This document shows positions 1-10,114 of a stretch of DNA of 64,000 nucleotides, piece by piece. The translations under genes and the position numbers were made by a program. The stretch comes from Variovorax sp. V93. Lineage in GTDB: Bacteria > Pseudomonadota > Gammaproteobacteria > Burkholderiales > Burkholderiaceae_C. The stretch lies in contig NZ_AP028669.1 of the NCBI RefSeq assembly GCF_041154485.1, forward strand, positions 2,480,001 through 2,544,000, written 5' to 3'. Every line of letters begins with the position of its first letter. The first letter of the stretch is position 1. Below the pieces are notes generated by a model. It did no database searches and was not told the origin of the DNA. It saw nothing but the letters and a program-made list of their open reading frames with translations.

Positions 1-262
1 ACAGCGGCTTGAACGGCTCCGGAATGCGTTCGCGCGCCGGACCGAAGACCGGTGCGCCGGTGGCCGCATGGAGCGCGGCCACGCCGCCCGTGTGATCGGG
101 GTGATGATGCGTGACTAGAATCGCGGCGAGCTGCAGCTTGTCGCGCGCCAAGGCGTCGAACACGGGTTGGGCGTCGCCCGGGTCCACCACGATCGCGTTG
201 GACCCGTCCTGCAGCATCCAGATGTAGTTGTCAGCGAAGGCGGGCAGCGGAACAAGGGTCAT
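1..262 (-). CDS. gloB: Hydroxyacylglutathione hydrolase (glyoxalase II), 3' part outside window
   Basis: The reading frame starts at the ATG complementary to 260-262 and runs off the left edge, so only the N-terminal 87 or so residues are seen. It begins [17 protein letters not shown] and carries the metallo-beta-lactamase zinc motif [10 protein letters not shown] at about residues 50-59, preceded by VVDPGD. This is the arrangement of glyoxalase II, which hydrolyses S-lactoylglutathione to lactate and glutathione in the cytoplasm. The start codon overlaps that of the divergent methyltransferase gene by 2 bp, an order I know from related Burkholderiales. The missing C-terminal HAGH domain leaves some uncertainty, but the NYIWM start plus the zinc motif is typical. 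Confidence 0.9.
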   Translation of the reverse strand, partial: MTLVPLPAFADNYIWMLQDGSNAIVVDPGDAQPVFDALARDKLQLAAILVTHHHPDHTGGVAALHAATGAPVFGPARERIPEPFKPL

Positions 263-1037
263 GAGCGGTCAAATTATAGGTTTGCAGGATTGGTTCGCGA
301 CCCCCCCCGGCCGCTACCTGCTCGCGTGGGAGCAGGCCCAGTTCGACGAGGCCGTGGCGGATGTTTTTGGCTACCACGCGCTGCAGCTCGGCGCCGCCGG
401 CGTCGACGGCCTGCGCACCAACCGGATGCCGCATCGCTGGCTGGCCCTGCCCGACCCGGGCCAGACGTCCGGCAGGGCGGCGCTGTTCACCGATTTTGCG
501 GCGCTGCCGTTTGCTGCCAACAGCCTCGACCTGGTGGTGCTGCCGCATGCGCTGGAGCTCAGTGAGGACCCCCACGCGGCCTTGCGCGAAGTGGAGCGGG
601 TGCTGGTACCCGAGGGCCGCGTGGTGATCTGCGGACTCAATCCGGCCAGCCTCTGGGGCATGCGGCAGCGCCGCGCGCACCTGTACCGCAGGCTTGGCTT
701 CGGCGACCTCTTCCTGCCCGAGGGCGGCGAGTTCATCGGCTACTGGCGCATGCGCGACTGGCTGCGGCTCCTGAGCTTCGAGGTGGAGTCGGGGCGCTTC
801 GGCGTCTACCGGCCCGCGGTGCGCAGCGAGGCGTGGCTCGAGCGCTGCCGCTGGATGGATGCCGCCGGCGAGCGCTGGTGGTCCATCTTCGGCGCGGCGT
901 ACTTCCTGGTGGCCGTCAAGCGCGTGCGCGGCATGCGCCTGCTGAGCGCCGACTGGCGCCGCGCAGCGGCGCGCGCCACCGCGCCGGTACCCATTGCAGG
1001 CAAGATGCACAAGGCCAAGGCCGACCGCGCCGATTGA
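261..1037 (+). CDS. Class I SAM-dependent methyltransferase (type 11-like)
   Basis: A 258-residue protein when started at the ATG at 261 ([12 protein letters not shown]); an ATG at 228 would extend into gloB and adds no recognisable sequence. The middle holds a methyltransferase core: [28 protein letters not shown], shown here in parts, matches motifs post-I to III of type 11 enzymes, followed by [12 protein letters not shown]. The first SAM-binding loop is poorly conserved, as is common for this gloB-adjacent family. The substrate cannot be told from sequence. It lies between gloB and rnhA, with which it probably shares a transcript (35-bp gap). Confidence 0.85.
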   Translation: MSGQIIGLQDWFATPPGRYLLAWEQAQFDEAVADVFGYHALQLGAAGVDGLRTNRMPHRWLALPDPGQTSGRAALFTDFAALPFAANSLDLVVLPHALELSEDPHAALREVERVLVPEGRVVICGLNPASLWGMRQRRAHLYRRLGFGDLFLPEGGEFIGYWRMRDWLRLLSFEVESGRFGVYRPAVRSEAWLERCRWMDAAGERWWSIFGAAYFLVAVKRVRGMRLLSADWRRAAARATAPVPIAGKMHKAKADRAD

Positions 1038-1072
1038 TATTGAAGTATTGAAAGAAGAAGGAAAAGAGCGTT

Positions 1073-1522
1073 TTGAACGAAGTCGTGATCTACACCGATG
1101 GTGCGTGCAAAGGCAATCCCGGCCCCGGCGGCTGGGGCGCGTGGCTCAAGTCGGGCGCCACCGAAAAGGAACTGTTCGGCGGCGAACTCAACACCACCAA
1201 CAACCGGATGGAGCTCACCGCCGTGATCGAGGGACTGGCCGCGCTCAAGCGGCCCTGCAAGGTCATCCTCTACCTGGACAGCCAGTACGTGCGCATGGGC
1301 ATTACCGAATGGATCCGCGGCTGGAAGGCCAAGGGCTGGCGCACCTCGACCAAGCAGCCGGTCAAGAACGTCGAGCTCTGGCAGAAACTCGACAAGCTGG
1401 TGGCCGAAGGAGGTCACGTGATCGAATGGCGCTGGGTCAAGGGCCATTCGGGCGACGTCGGCAACGAACGCGCCGACATGCTCGCCAACAAAGGCGTGGA
1501 CAAGGCGCTGGGCCGGATCTGA
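1073..1522 (+). CDS. rnhA: Ribonuclease HI
   Basis: 149 residues, the usual length for RNase HI, which removes RNA from RNA-DNA hybrids. All four acidic catalytic residues are in place: D in [11 protein letters not shown] (residue 9), E in [14 protein letters not shown] in YLDSQYV and the late D in [10 protein letters not shown], with the catalytic loop H in KGHSGD. The only start that gives the canonical N-terminus is TTG at 1073, preceded at 8-15 nt by a purine-rich GAAGGAAAAGAG ribosome site. The gene ends 11 bp before the convergent moeA stop. Confidence 0.97.
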   Translation: MNEVVIYTDGACKGNPGPGGWGAWLKSGATEKELFGGELNTTNNRMELTAVIEGLAALKRPCKVILYLDSQYVRMGITEWIRGWKAKGWRTSTKQPVKNVELWQKLDKLVAEGGHVIEWRWVKGHSGDVGNERADMLANKGVDKALGRI

Positions 1523-1533
1523 GCCTTGGCCCT

Positions 1534-2850
1534 CTAAGCCTCCAGCATCATCACGTCGACCTCGTCGCCCGCGGCCACATTGCCCTGGTCGTGGTGCAGC
1601 ACCACGAGCCCGTTGGCTTCGACCATCGAACTCAGCACGCCGGAGCCCTGGTTGCCGGCGATGCGGACCTCAGGCAGCGCGCCGGCCACGGCCTGCACGA
1701 AGCCGCGCTGGTATTCGGTGCGGCCCGGTTTCTTGCGGATGGCGCTCGCGGCCCGCGCGCGCAGCAGGGGCGGCGGCGCCGCGGCAATCTCGTGGCAGCC
1801 CATCATGCGCAGCAAGGCCGGCCGCACGAAGGCGAGAAAGGTGACCATGACCGCCACCGGATTGCCGGGCAGGCCGAAGAGCACGGCCGAGCCTGGCTGC
1901 GGGGAGGCCTGCTGGCTGCGGGGAACGAGCCCGACGGCCATCGGCCGGCCGGGGCGCATGGCCACGCGCCAGAATGCCATGTCGCCGAGCTGCTGCATCA
2001 CGGCCCGCGTATGGTCGGCGGCGCCGACGCTCACGCCGCCGCTGGTGATGATGGCGTCGGCCTGGCCCGCGGCCTGCTGCAGCGCGGCGCCGAGCGTGGC
2101 CGGGTCGTCGCGCACCAGGCCCAGGTCGACCACCTCGCAGCCCAGCCGCGTGAGCAGGCCGAACACCGTGTAGCGGTTGCTGTCGTACACCGCGCCTTCG
2201 CGAGGCGGCTCGCCGAGGCTCAGGATCTCGTCGCCGGTCGAGAAATAGGCCACGCGCAGCCGGCGCAGCGCCGGCACCGAAGGCAGGCCCAGGCTGGCGA
2301 CCATGCCCAGCGCGGCGGGCGACAGGCGTTCGCCGCGGCGCAAGGCCGGCTGGCCCTGCATGAGGTCTTCGCCGGCGAAGCGGCGGTTGTCGCCGCGGCG
2401 GAGCACCTTGGCGGGAAAGCGCACGCGGTCGCCGTCGACCTTGCAGAATTCCTGCGGAATCACGGTGTCGAGCCCTTCGGGCATGACCGCGCCCGTCATG
2501 ATGCGAACCGCGTCGCCGGCAGCCAGCGTGCCGCGCCACGCCGCGCCCGCCAATGCGGTGCCCACCACGCGCAGCTCGATGGAAGCGTCGGTGGGCGAAT
2601 CGTCTCGCAGGATCGCGCCGTCGAAGGCAAAGCCGTCCATTGCGGAGTTGTCGTGCGGCGGCACGCTGACCGGCGAGATGATGTCTTCGGCCAGCACGCG
2701 GCCCAGCGCTTCGCGCAGCGCGACTTCTTCGCGCTCGGCCACCACGGCGGGCGCCACGAGCTGCGCCAGGAAGGCCTGGACGCCCTGGACGCTCAGCGCC
2801 TGGGGGTCATAGCCGGCAAGGGCGGCGGCAATGTCGGCGATGCGGCTCAT
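1534..2850 (-). CDS. moeA: Molybdopterin molybdenumtransferase
   Basis: 438 residues. MoeA inserts molybdate into adenylylated molybdopterin, the last common step of Mo cofactor synthesis. Visible family marks are [13 protein letters not shown] near residue 65, [11 protein letters not shown] near 115, and the MoCF-type binding core ITSGGVSVG followed by [10 protein letters not shown] and [17 protein letters not shown]-terminal MoeA domain IV follows. The ATG overlaps the mobA stop by 4 bp, so translation is probably coupled, and the gene is the last of moaA-mobA-moeA. Its stop is 11 bp from the convergent rnhA stop. Confidence 0.97.
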   Translation of the reverse strand: MSRIADIAAALAGYDPQALSVQGVQAFLAQLVAPAVVAEREEVALREALGRVLAEDIISPVSVPPHDNSAMDGFAFDGAILRDDSPTDASIELRVVGTALAGAAWRGTLAAGDAVRIMTGAVMPEGLDTVIPQEFCKVDGDRVRFPAKVLRRGDNRRFAGEDLMQGQPALRRGERLSPAALGMVASLGLPSVPALRRLRVAYFSTGDEILSLGEPPREGAVYDSNRYTVFGLLTRLGCEVVDLGLVRDDPATLGAALQQAAGQADAIITSGGVSVGAADHTRAVMQQLGDMAFWRVAMRPGRPMAVGLVPRSQQASPQPGSAVLFGLPGNPVAVMVTFLAFVRPALLRMMGCHEIAAAPPPLLRARAASAIRKKPGRTEYQRGFVQAVAGALPEVRIAGNQGSGVLSSMVEANGLVVLHHDQGNVAAGDEVDVMMLEA

Positions 2851-3497
2851 CGGTTTTCCAGCGCGTGCAATTCGGCCAGCGTGTTGGCATTGAAGAAGGC
2901 GTCGGACGCGTCGCCGGGGCGGTCGAAGGGCACGAGCACGGTACGGTGCTGCGCGGTCCAGGCGTCGATCTTGCGGCCGCCGGACTGGGTGAAGTTCACC
3001 AGGCTTTCGAGCAGCGTGGTGCGCAGCAGGCAGAACACCGGCTGCGGCCGCAGCACCGGCGCCGCGCCGGGTTCGGCGGCGGCCTCGGGGGCGCTGACCA
3101 TGGCGATTTCCGCGTCGTTGGCCATCAGGGCCTCGGCCAGCCGGCTCGCCAGATCGAGCGGAAACAGCGGCGTGTCGCAGGGCACGGTGAGCAGGTAGGG
3201 CGTTTCGCAGCGTTCCAGTCCTGTCAGGAAGCCTGCCAGCGGGCCGGCATAGTCAGCCAGGCTGTCGGGCCAGACCGGAACGCCGAAGGATTCGTAGGCC
3301 GCCAGGTTGCGGTTGGCATTGATCATGACCTCGCCCACCTGCATGCCCAGGCGCAGCACGGCATGCATGGCGAGCGGCGAGCCATTGAAGTTCTGCAGGC
3401 CCTTGTCGATACCGCCCATGCGCGAACCGCGGCCGCCGGCCAGCAGCAGGCCGGTGGTCTCGCTGGGGGAAATGGAATCTTGTGTTTTTGGGGTCAT
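2847..3497 (-). CDS. mobA: Molybdenum cofactor guanylyltransferase
   Basis: 216 residues. MobA attaches GMP to Mo-molybdopterin, giving the dinucleotide form used by the DMSO-reductase family. The nucleotide-binding signature [18 protein letters not shown] sits at residues 17-34, and the conserved VPCDTPLFP metal-binding stretch near residue 106. The first 16 residues are Ser/Thr-rich and may be an extension. ATGA overlaps join it to moaA upstream and moeA downstream. The lone molybdenum hydroxylase at 39855 belongs to a family that normally uses the cytosine form, so it is probably not a direct client of this enzyme. Confidence 0.95.
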   Translation of the reverse strand: MTPKTQDSISPSETTGLLLAGGRGSRMGGIDKGLQNFNGSPLAMHAVLRLGMQVGEVMINANRNLAAYESFGVPVWPDSLADYAGPLAGFLTGLERCETPYLLTVPCDTPLFPLDLASRLAEALMANDAEIAMVSAPEAAAEPGAAPVLRPQPVFCLLRTTLLESLVNFTQSGGRKIDAWTAQHRTVLVPFDRPGDASDAFFNANTLAELHALENR

Positions 3498-4645
3498 CCG
3501 CCGATATAGCTCATTTCGACGCGGCGCGGCGCGGGGTCGTTGGGGTCGTGCTCGCCGCTTTCGGGGCCGCGCAGCGCACGCAGTTCGGAATAGCGGTCGG
3601 CGCGGCCCTGCCAGATGTGGCCGATGGCGGAGCCGATGTCCTCGTCGGTGGCCGTACCGCGCAGCAGGGGGCGCAGGTCATGGCCCGCACTTGCGAAGAG
3701 GCAGAGGTAGAGCTTGCCCTCGGTGGAGAGGCGGGCGCGGCTGCAGTCGTGGCAGAAGGCCTGGGTGACGCTGCTGATCACGCCGATCTCACCGCCGCCA
3801 TCGGCGTAGGCCCATCGCTGGGCGGTTTCGCCCGGCGCGCTGGGCTCGAGCGGCACCAGCGGAAACTCGGCACCGATGCGCGCAATGACCTCGGCCGAGG
3901 GCAGCACCTCGTCCATGCGCCAGCCGTTGGTGGCGCCCACGTCCATGTATTCGATGAAGCGCAGCACCACCTTGCCGCCGTGGTGGTCGCGGAAGTAGCG
4001 CGCCATCGGCAGGATTTCCTGCTCGTTGGTGCCGCGCTTGACCACCATGTTCACCTTCAGCGGGCCCAGGCCCGCGGCCAGCGCCGCCTCGATGCCGGCG
4101 AGCACGTCGGCCACCGGAAAATCGACGTCGTTCATGTGGCGGAACACCGCGTCGTCCAGGCTGTCGAGGCTCACGGTCACGCGCTGCAGGCCGGCAGCGG
4201 CCAGCGCGGCCGCCTTGCGCTGCAGCAGCGAGCCGTTGGTGGTGAGCGTGAGCGCGAGCGGTTCGCCACCCGGGGTGCGGATTTCAGACAGCTGCGCGAC
4301 CAGCGCCTCGATGTTCTTGCGCAGCAGCGGCTCGCCGCCGGTCAGGCGGATCTTGCGCACGCCGTGGCCCGCGAACAGGCGCGCGAGCCGCGTGATTTCC
4401 TCGAAGCTCAGCAGCGCGCTGTGCGGCAGGTACTGGTAGTCCTTGTCGAACACATCCTTCGGCATGCAGTAGCTGCAGCGGAAGTTGCAGCGGTCGGTCA
4501 CGCTGATGCGCAGGTCGGTCAGCGGCCGGCCCAGGCGGTCGAGCAGCCGCCCGGTGGCGGGCACGGCCACCTCCGGAACCGCCACGGCGGGGCGCGCGCG
4601 GCCGATTTCGGAGAGCGGAATGACGGTGGTGCTTTTGCGGTTCAT
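3494..4645 (-). CDS. moaA: GTP 3',8-cyclase (radical SAM)
   Basis: 383 residues. MoaA starts Mo cofactor synthesis by rearranging GTP with radical SAM chemistry. The N-terminal [4Fe-4S] motif is CNFRCSYC near residue 53. The C-terminal cluster cysteines appear in CHDCSRARL and LYLCLF, and the chain ends in the conserved Gly-Gly (SYIGG). About 30 residues precede the radical SAM domain, slightly more than in E. coli. It is the first gene of the moaA-mobA-moeA set, and 100 bp separate it from the upstream aldehyde dehydrogenase gene. Confidence 0.97.
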   Translation of the reverse strand: MNRKSTTVIPLSEIGRARPAVAVPEVAVPATGRLLDRLGRPLTDLRISVTDRCNFRCSYCMPKDVFDKDYQYLPHSALLSFEEITRLARLFAGHGVRKIRLTGGEPLLRKNIEALVAQLSEIRTPGGEPLALTLTTNGSLLQRKAAALAAAGLQRVTVSLDSLDDAVFRHMNDVDFPVADVLAGIEAALAAGLGPLKVNMVVKRGTNEQEILPMARYFRDHHGGKVVLRFIEYMDVGATNGWRMDEVLPSAEVIARIGAEFPLVPLEPSAPGETAQRWAYADGGGEIGVISSVTQAFCHDCSRARLSTEGKLYLCLFASAGHDLRPLLRGTATDEDIGSAIGHIWQGRADRYSELRALRGPESGEHDPNDPAPRRVEMSYIGG

Positions 4646-4745
4646 GGACAGCGGCCAATTTACTCCATCGGGCGCGGGCCGATCCCGAAAGGGCTACTCC
4701 TCGGCGAGTGCCGCTCGGAACCCGGCCCCGCACGCAGCGCGCGCC

Positions 4746-6179
4746 TCAGCCGTGCTTGACGGCGACGGTCTTGAGCGTGGTGAAGCCGTAGAGCGCCTCG
4801 AAGCCCTTCTCGCGCCCGTAGCCCGACGACTTGACGCCGCCGAACGGCAGTTCCACGCCGCCGCCGGCGCCGTAATTGTTGATGAACACCTGGCCGCTGC
4901 GCACCCGCTTGGCCATGCGGAACTGGCGCGCACCGTCGGTCGTCCAGACACCGGCCACGAGGCCGAACTGCGTGGCGTTGGCGAGCGCCACCGCTTCGTC
5001 CTCGTCGGCGAACTGCATCGCGGCGAGCACCGGGCCGAACACCTCTTCCTGCGCCAGTCGGTGGTTCACCGGCACGTCGCGCAGCAGGGTGGGGGCCTGG
5101 TAGAAGCCGGTTTCGGGCGCCTCGTCGACCACGATGCCGTGGGCCACCATGGGGATTCCCGCCACCTGGGCATCGCTCAGGAAATCCCACACGCGCTGCT
5201 GCTGCGTCTGGCGGATCAGCGGGCCGACGTCCAGGTCCATGGCCGCGGGGCCGACGCGCAGGGCCTCGAAGGCCCGGCCGAGGCGCTCGAGCAGCGGCTC
5301 GTAGATGCCGCGCTGGATCAGCACGCGCGAGCCAGCCGAACAGGTCTGGCCGGCGTTCTGCACGATGGCGTTGATGATCACCGGAATGGCCGCGTCGAGA
5401 TCGGCGTCGGCAAAGATGATCTGCGGGCTCTTGCCGCCGAGCTCGAGCGTGACCGGGCAATGCCGCTCGGCCGCCACCTGCTGGATCAGCGTGCCGATCT
5501 TGGGGCTGCCGGTGAAGCTGATGTGGTCGATGCCTTCGTGCCGCGCAAGCGCGTCGCCCACTTCATGGCCGTAGCCCGTCACGATGTTGAGCGCGCCGGC
5601 CGGAAAGCCGACTTCGGCCGCGAGCTGCGCCACGCGGATGAGGGAAAGGCAGGCATCTTCCGCCGGCTTCACCACGCACACGTTGCCGGCCGCCAGGGCG
5701 CCGCCCACGCTGCGCCCGAAAATCTGCATCGGGTAGTTCCACGGAATGATGTGGCCGGTGACGCCGTGCGGCTCGCGCCAGGTGAAGACGCTGTAGCCGT
5801 CCTGGTAGGGAATGGTTTCGCCGTGCAGCTTGTCGCAGGCGCCGGCATAGAACTCGAAATAGCGCACCAGCGCGAGCGCGTCGGCGCGGGCCTGCTTCAC
5901 CGGCTTGCCGCAATCGCGCTGCTCGATAAGCGCGAGCTCGTCGACGTGCTCGGCGATCTTCTGCGAGAGCCTGTAGAGCAGGCGGCTGCGGTCGGCCGCG
6001 CTCACCTTGTGCCAGACGCCCTCGAAGCAGTCGCGCGCCGCGCGCACGGCGGAGTCGATGTCGGCGGCATTGCTGCGCTGGATTTCGTCGAAAGGCTGGC
6101 CGTCGGAGGGGTCGAGCACCTGCAGGGTGCGGCCGGAGGATGACGGGACGTCGGCGTTGGCGATGAAGTTGAGTTGCAT
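4746..6179 (-). CDS. NAD(P)-dependent aldehyde dehydrogenase
   Basis: 477 residues from the ATG at 6179; the frame stays open upstream but that part overlaps the next gene and lacks family similarity. It is a complete ALDH-superfamily enzyme oxidising an aldehyde to a carboxylate. Marks are the Rossmann motif FTGSPKIGT, the general base Glu in LELGGKSPQ, the nucleophile Cys in NAGQTCSAGSR, and the EEVFGPV motif. The C-terminal GGVELPFGGVKSSGYGREKG resembles betaine- or aminobutyraldehyde-type members, but the substrate is not decidable. It lies 20 bp downstream of the peroxiredoxin gene and is probably cotranscribed with it. Confidence 0.93.
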   Translation of the reverse strand: MQLNFIANADVPSSSGRTLQVLDPSDGQPFDEIQRSNAADIDSAVRAARDCFEGVWHKVSAADRSRLLYRLSQKIAEHVDELALIEQRDCGKPVKQARADALALVRYFEFYAGACDKLHGETIPYQDGYSVFTWREPHGVTGHIIPWNYPMQIFGRSVGGALAAGNVCVVKPAEDACLSLIRVAQLAAEVGFPAGALNIVTGYGHEVGDALARHEGIDHISFTGSPKIGTLIQQVAAERHCPVTLELGGKSPQIIFADADLDAAIPVIINAIVQNAGQTCSAGSRVLIQRGIYEPLLERLGRAFEALRVGPAAMDLDVGPLIRQTQQQRVWDFLSDAQVAGIPMVAHGIVVDEAPETGFYQAPTLLRDVPVNHRLAQEEVFGPVLAAMQFADEDEAVALANATQFGLVAGVWTTDGARQFRMAKRVRSGQVFINNYGAGGGVELPFGGVKSSGYGREKGFEALYGFTTLKTVAVKHG

Positions 6180-6199
6180 GGGACGGGATTTTGCACCCG

Positions 6200-6754
6200 C
6201 TACCTGGGTGTGCCTGACCGCGGCAGCGCCCGGATCGCGTTGAGCATGCGCTCCACGTGCTTGTCCGGATTCAGGTTCTGGTAGTAATAGGCCACCCTGC
6301 CGTTCGGCGCGATCACGTAGGACAGGCGATTGGCAAAGTCGGGCCGGGTCTGCATCAGCGCGTCGAAGCCGTTGATCACGGATTTCGATTCGTCCGAGGC
6401 CACGGGAAAGCGGCTCTGGCACGACTTGACCGAAAACTTCGAGAGCGTGTCGATGTCGTCGGCCGACACGCCGATGACGGTGGCGCCGAGCGCGGCGAAC
6501 TGGTCGATGGCTTCGGCGAAGGCATGCGCTTCGATCGAACAATCGCTGGAGTCGGCCGCCGGAAAGAAGTACACCACCACCGGGCCCTTGGCCAGCGCCT
6601 CGGCCAGTGAATAGCGGAAGGTCTTGCCGCCGAGCGCGGCGTTGGCGGTGAACCTGGGCACCGGGTCGCCGATGTCCAGTGCGGCCCCGGCGGGGAATGC
6701 CAGCCCGGCTGCGATCGACATCAGGGCGATGCGTGAGAGGATCGGTCTTGCCAT
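6200..6754 (-). CDS. Exported peroxiredoxin (AhpC/TSA, Bcp-like)
   Basis: 184 residues. The first 24 form a Sec signal peptide (RIALMSIAAGLAFPAGA), so the enzyme should work in the periplasm. The thioredoxin fold follows, with the peroxidatic cysteine in FFPAADSSDCSIEAHAF, where the family threonine of TxxC is a serine. A second cysteine in SCQSRFPVASD could be the resolving one. Such proteins reduce hydroperoxides using thioredoxin-like donors. It is transcribed divergently from the phospholipase-D-like gene, 44 bp apart. Confidence 0.85.
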   Translation of the reverse strand: MARPILSRIALMSIAAGLAFPAGAALDIGDPVPRFTANAALGGKTFRYSLAEALAKGPVVVYFFPAADSSDCSIEAHAFAEAIDQFAALGATVIGVSADDIDTLSKFSVKSCQSRFPVASDESKSVINGFDALMQTRPDFANRLSYVIAPNGRVAYYYQNLNPDKHVERMLNAIRALPRSGTPR

Positions 6755-6798
6755 GGTGTAACTCCGAGCAGGGGTGAAACGAATTCTAGGATGCCATC

Positions 6799-8373
6799 AT
6801 GAACCTCTGGACCCTACTTCTGCGTATCTGTCTTGCCGGCGCCGTGGCCGCGGCGCTGGCGGCGTGCGGCTCGCTGCCGCCGGCGCGCGAGCGGGCGGCA
6901 GTGAATGCCGCAGCGGCCGATCCGTCCACCACGCTGGCACGCATCGCGGCCGCCTCGACGCCGCCCGGCGAGCACTCGGGCTTCCGGCTGATGCCGCTCG
7001 GCGTGTATTCGCTCGACGCGCGCGTCCAGCTGGCGCAGCGCGCCCAGCGCTCGCTGGTGGTCCAGTACTACCAGTTCGAGAACGACGCCACCGGCCGCCT
7101 CTTGATGCGTGCGCTGCGCGAGGCGGCCGGGCGCGGGGTGCAGGTGCGGCTGCTGGTGGACGATCTCTATACCGTCAAGAGCCAGCAGCCGCTGCTCGCG
7201 CTTTCCGCCACGCCCAACATAGAGGTGCGGCTGTTCAATCCGTTCTGCTGCGGACGCAACGGTTTTCTCTCGCGCTTCGTGGCCTCGCCGCACGAGATCG
7301 GGCGGCTCAACCACCGCATGCACAACAAGCTGTTCATCGCCGACGGCGTCATGGCGGTGGTGGGGGGGCGCAACATCGCCGACGAGTATTTCGTCCTGAG
7401 CGAGGCGCAGAACTTCATCGACATGGACGCGCTCGTCGTGGGCAAGGTGCTGCCGCAGCTCGAATCGATCTTCGATGCCTACTGGAACAGCGAGCAGGTC
7501 TGGCCCATTGCCGACATCGTGCGCGGCGAGGGCGGCCGCAAGCCCACGGTCGCCGACTTCGACGCCTGGATCGGCATGGCCGCGCCGCCGCCAAAGATCG
7601 TGCTGCCGCCGTCCGACGTGCTGGGCTACGGGCCGATCGCGGAAGAGCTCGACGGCGGGCGCATGGGGCTGTTGTGGGGCGAGGCTCGCGCCATTGCAGA
7701 TCCGCCCACCAAGCCCACCACGATGACCGAGGACGAAGCCATTGCCACCAGCGTGACGATGAAGGTCTGGACGCTGCTGATGGACGCCAAGTTCGAAGTC
7801 GACCTGACCTCCCCCTACCTGGTGCCGGGCGAACGCGGCATGGCGGCTTTCGAGGACCTGGCCAGGCGCAAGGTCAAGCTCACGCTGCTGACCAATTCGC
7901 TGGCCGCCAACGACGAACCGCTGGTGCACACCGGCTATGCGCGCTACCGCGAGCGGCTGCTCAGGAGCGGCGCCGACCTGTACGAGCTGAGCCCGCAGCG
8001 CACCACCGCGGGCGAGCGCTTCGGCATGTTCGGCAAGTCGCTGGGGCGGCTGCACTCCAAGACCGCCGCCATCGACAAGACGCGCATCTTCATCGGCTCG
8101 ATGAACCTCGATCCGCGCTCGGCGAGCCAGAACACCGAGATGGGCGTGGTGGTCGACAGCCCGCAGCTGGCGCGCGAGATGCTGCGCGTCATCAACATCA
8201 GCAAGCTGCAGAACTCGTACCGGCTGCGCATTGCCAAGGAGACCGGCACGCTGCAGTGGCTCACGACCGATGGCGAAAAGGAAGTCATCCTCACCTCGGA
8301 GCCGGAATCGAGCTTCTTCCAGCGGCTTCACAACCTGATCATTGCGCCCCTGGTTCCCGAAATGCTGCTGTAG
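6799..8373 (+). CDS. Phospholipase D / cardiolipin synthase-like lipoprotein
   Basis: 524 residues with two complete HKD motifs, H175-x-K-x4-D182 (HNKLFIAD) and H419-x-K-x4-D426 (HSKTAAID), each followed by GGRN or GSMN, as in bacterial PLD-type phosphatidyltransferases. The N-terminus is a lipoprotein signal peptide with lipobox LAAC (Cys23), which predicts anchoring at a membrane with the enzyme in the periplasm. It might transfer phosphatidyl groups (cardiolipin-like synthesis) or hydrolyse phospholipids. It is the first gene of a five-gene run with 9-bp or smaller gaps, so it may process the lipid made by the downstream enzymes. That link is inference. Confidence 0.88.
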   Translation: MNLWTLLLRICLAGAVAAALAACGSLPPARERAAVNAAAADPSTTLARIAAASTPPGEHSGFRLMPLGVYSLDARVQLAQRAQRSLVVQYYQFENDATGRLLMRALREAAGRGVQVRLLVDDLYTVKSQQPLLALSATPNIEVRLFNPFCCGRNGFLSRFVASPHEIGRLNHRMHNKLFIADGVMAVVGGRNIADEYFVLSEAQNFIDMDALVVGKVLPQLESIFDAYWNSEQVWPIADIVRGEGGRKPTVADFDAWIGMAAPPPKIVLPPSDVLGYGPIAEELDGGRMGLLWGEARAIADPPTKPTTMTEDEAIATSVTMKVWTLLMDAKFEVDLTSPYLVPGERGMAAFEDLARRKVKLTLLTNSLAANDEPLVHTGYARYRERLLRSGADLYELSPQRTTAGERFGMFGKSLGRLHSKTAAIDKTRIFIGSMNLDPRSASQNTEMGVVVDSPQLAREMLRVINISKLQNSYRLRIAKETGTLQWLTTDGEKEVILTSEPESSFFQRLHNLIIAPLVPEMLL

Positions 8374-8382
8374 CCTCGGGGG

Positions 8383-9171
8383 ATGGCGCAAAGCTTCATT
8401 TCGTTGTCGGCCCTGCAGGTGATGTTCTGGGGGCTGATTTTTTTCGGCGGCATCTACCTGGCATTCGGCGCCTTCAACTGGCTTCTGACCCGGCGGGTGC
8501 TGCCCGCGCTCGGCATCGGGCGCGTGCTCGACCCGCGGCCGCTGCAGCCGGGGCAACTGCGCCGCGAAATGGCGCAGTCGGGCGTGTCGGTGCTGGTGTT
8601 CGGGCTGGGCATGGTGTTTCCGTGGGGCTTGCTCCAGCTGGGCTGGGCGCGGCTCGATGCCGACGCCGGCTGGCGCCAGGTCGCCATCGAAATCCTGGCG
8701 CTCGCGATCTGGAACGACGTTCATTTCTGGTTCAACCATCGGCTGCTGCACACGCGCTGGCTGCGGCGCTTTCACGGGCCGCATCACCGCTCGGTCGTGA
8801 CCACGCCGTGGGCCACCTACAGCTTCCATCCGATCGAGGCGGCCATGCTCGGCAACGTGATCCTGCTGCCGATGCTGCTGCATGACTTCAGCTTCTGGTC
8901 GCTCGCGTCGGTGCCGCTGTTCAGCCTGTTCTTCAACAGCATCGGGCACTCGAACTACGACTTCTTTCCCCGGGCGCCGTACAGCCACTGGTTTGCCGCG
9001 AGCCGCCGGCACCATTTGCACCATGCCTGCCACGGCGGCAACTACGGCTTCCAGTTCACGTTCATGGACCGGTTGTTCGGCACGCGCATTGCCGCCGATG
9101 CGGCCGAGCCGCAGTTCCTGGCCTTCCGCGAGAAGCAGCAACGCCAACAGCAGCATGGCACGCCGGCCTGA
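8383..9171 (+). CDS. Sterol desaturase / fatty acid hydroxylase family membrane enzyme
   Basis: 262 residues. It has N-terminal membrane segments and the eight-histidine di-iron pattern of the fatty acid hydroxylase superfamily: HFWFNHRLLH, FHGPHHRS, HSNYDF and HHLHHACHGGNYG. Members insert oxygen or desaturate lipid or sterol chains at the inner membrane. In a bacterium of this type a fatty acyl or other isoprenoid-like lipid substrate is more likely than a sterol. It starts 9 bp after the phospholipase-D-like gene and overlaps the next gene by 17 bp. Confidence 0.9.
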   Translation: MAQSFISLSALQVMFWGLIFFGGIYLAFGAFNWLLTRRVLPALGIGRVLDPRPLQPGQLRREMAQSGVSVLVFGLGMVFPWGLLQLGWARLDADAGWRQVAIEILALAIWNDVHFWFNHRLLHTRWLRRFHGPHHRSVVTTPWATYSFHPIEAAMLGNVILLPMLLHDFSFWSLASVPLFSLFFNSIGHSNYDFFPRAPYSHWFAASRRHHLHHACHGGNYGFQFTFMDRLFGTRIAADAAEPQFLAFREKQQRQQQHGTPA

Positions 9172-10111
9172 GGCGCCGCGCCGGCCGGCGCGCCTTCGCC
9201 ATGGGCGCGACTGGCAGAGCCTGGCGTACCTGGCGGCGCTCCCGGCGCTGGCGGCCTGGCAGTGGGTGCATGGCTTTGCCGTGCTGCTCTACGCGCCGAT
9301 GCTGTTCCTGACGCTGGGCGTGGGTGTGATCCACCACAACCATGTGCACCTGCGCATGTGGCGCGGGCGGCGCATGAACCGGATCACCGACTTCTGGATC
9401 ACGCTGTTGCAGGGTCACCCGACCTTCGTCTTCTGGCCGGCGCACGTGGTCAACCACCATCGCCACCGGCATGGGCCGCAGGACGTCGCGCGCACCTACC
9501 GCTTCGGCGGCGACACCAACCATCTGCGGGGCTACCTGCTGCATCCGTTCCAGGCCGTGTGGGTGCTGATGCCGGTGTTCTTCGGCTGGCTCGGCCGGCT
9601 TCGCAGCTACCGGCGGGGACCCTGGCGCTACTGCATGGCGCAGTACGCCCTGTGGCTCGGCAGCTGGGGCGCGCTGTTGCTGCTCGACTGGCGCAAGGCC
9701 CTGCTGTTGGTGATCGTGCCGCAACTGCACGGGCTGCATTGGCTGCTGGCGACCAACTATCTGCAGCATGCGCATGCCGACGGACGCCGGTCCGGGCCGG
9801 ACGAGGAGGCGCGGCGCGATACCGCGGGTACCCGACTGAACTACGCGCGCAATTTCGAGGGGCTGGTGAACCCCTTGCTGTTCAACATCGGCCTGCACAC
9901 CGCACATCACGAGAACCCGCATGTCCACTGGTCCGAGCTCACGCAGCTGCACCGCACGCGCTACCGCGCGCAGGTCGACCCCGCGCTCAACGAGCAGGGG
10001 CTGGTGCCCTACATGGTTCGCGTGTTCGTGCTCGGAGCGCTGTGGCCGCGTTTTCGCAGCCGCCCGCTGATGCCGTCCGTGCCCGTGCCGCCCGAGTCTT
10101 CAACCCACTGA
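9155..10111 (+). CDS. Membrane fatty acid desaturase
   Basis: 318 residues from the ATG at 9155 (MARRPEAPRRPARL), which lies inside the end of the previous gene; the open frame continues upstream only as its shadow. Three histidine boxes typical of membrane desaturases are seen: HHNHVH near residue 56, HVVNHHRHRH near 95 and HTAHHENPHVHW near 250, with hydrophobic segments between them. It should introduce a double bond, hydroxyl or related change into an acyl chain. Two different histidine-box enzymes side by side, followed 3 bp later by a ketosynthase, point to tailoring of one acyl product. Confidence 0.9.
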   Translation: MARRPEAPRRPARLRHGRDWQSLAYLAALPALAAWQWVHGFAVLLYAPMLFLTLGVGVIHHNHVHLRMWRGRRMNRITDFWITLLQGHPTFVFWPAHVVNHHRHRHGPQDVARTYRFGGDTNHLRGYLLHPFQAVWVLMPVFFGWLGRLRSYRRGPWRYCMAQYALWLGSWGALLLLDWRKALLLVIVPQLHGLHWLLATNYLQHAHADGRRSGPDEEARRDTAGTRLNYARNFEGLVNPLLFNIGLHTAHHENPHVHWSELTQLHRTRYRAQVDPALNEQGLVPYMVRVFVLGALWPRFRSRPLMPSVPVPPESSTH

Positions 10112-10114
10112 ACC

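Noticed and set aside
994..3198. A 734-codon plus-strand open frame crossing rnhA and moeA
   Set aside because: It is a GC-rich shadow frame, since moeA and mobA on the other strand have full family motifs and the translation is Arg/His/Gln-rich without any motif.
4485..6143. Long plus-strand frame opposite the aldehyde dehydrogenase
   Set aside because: Antisense shadow of a conserved gene; no ribosome site and no family resemblance.
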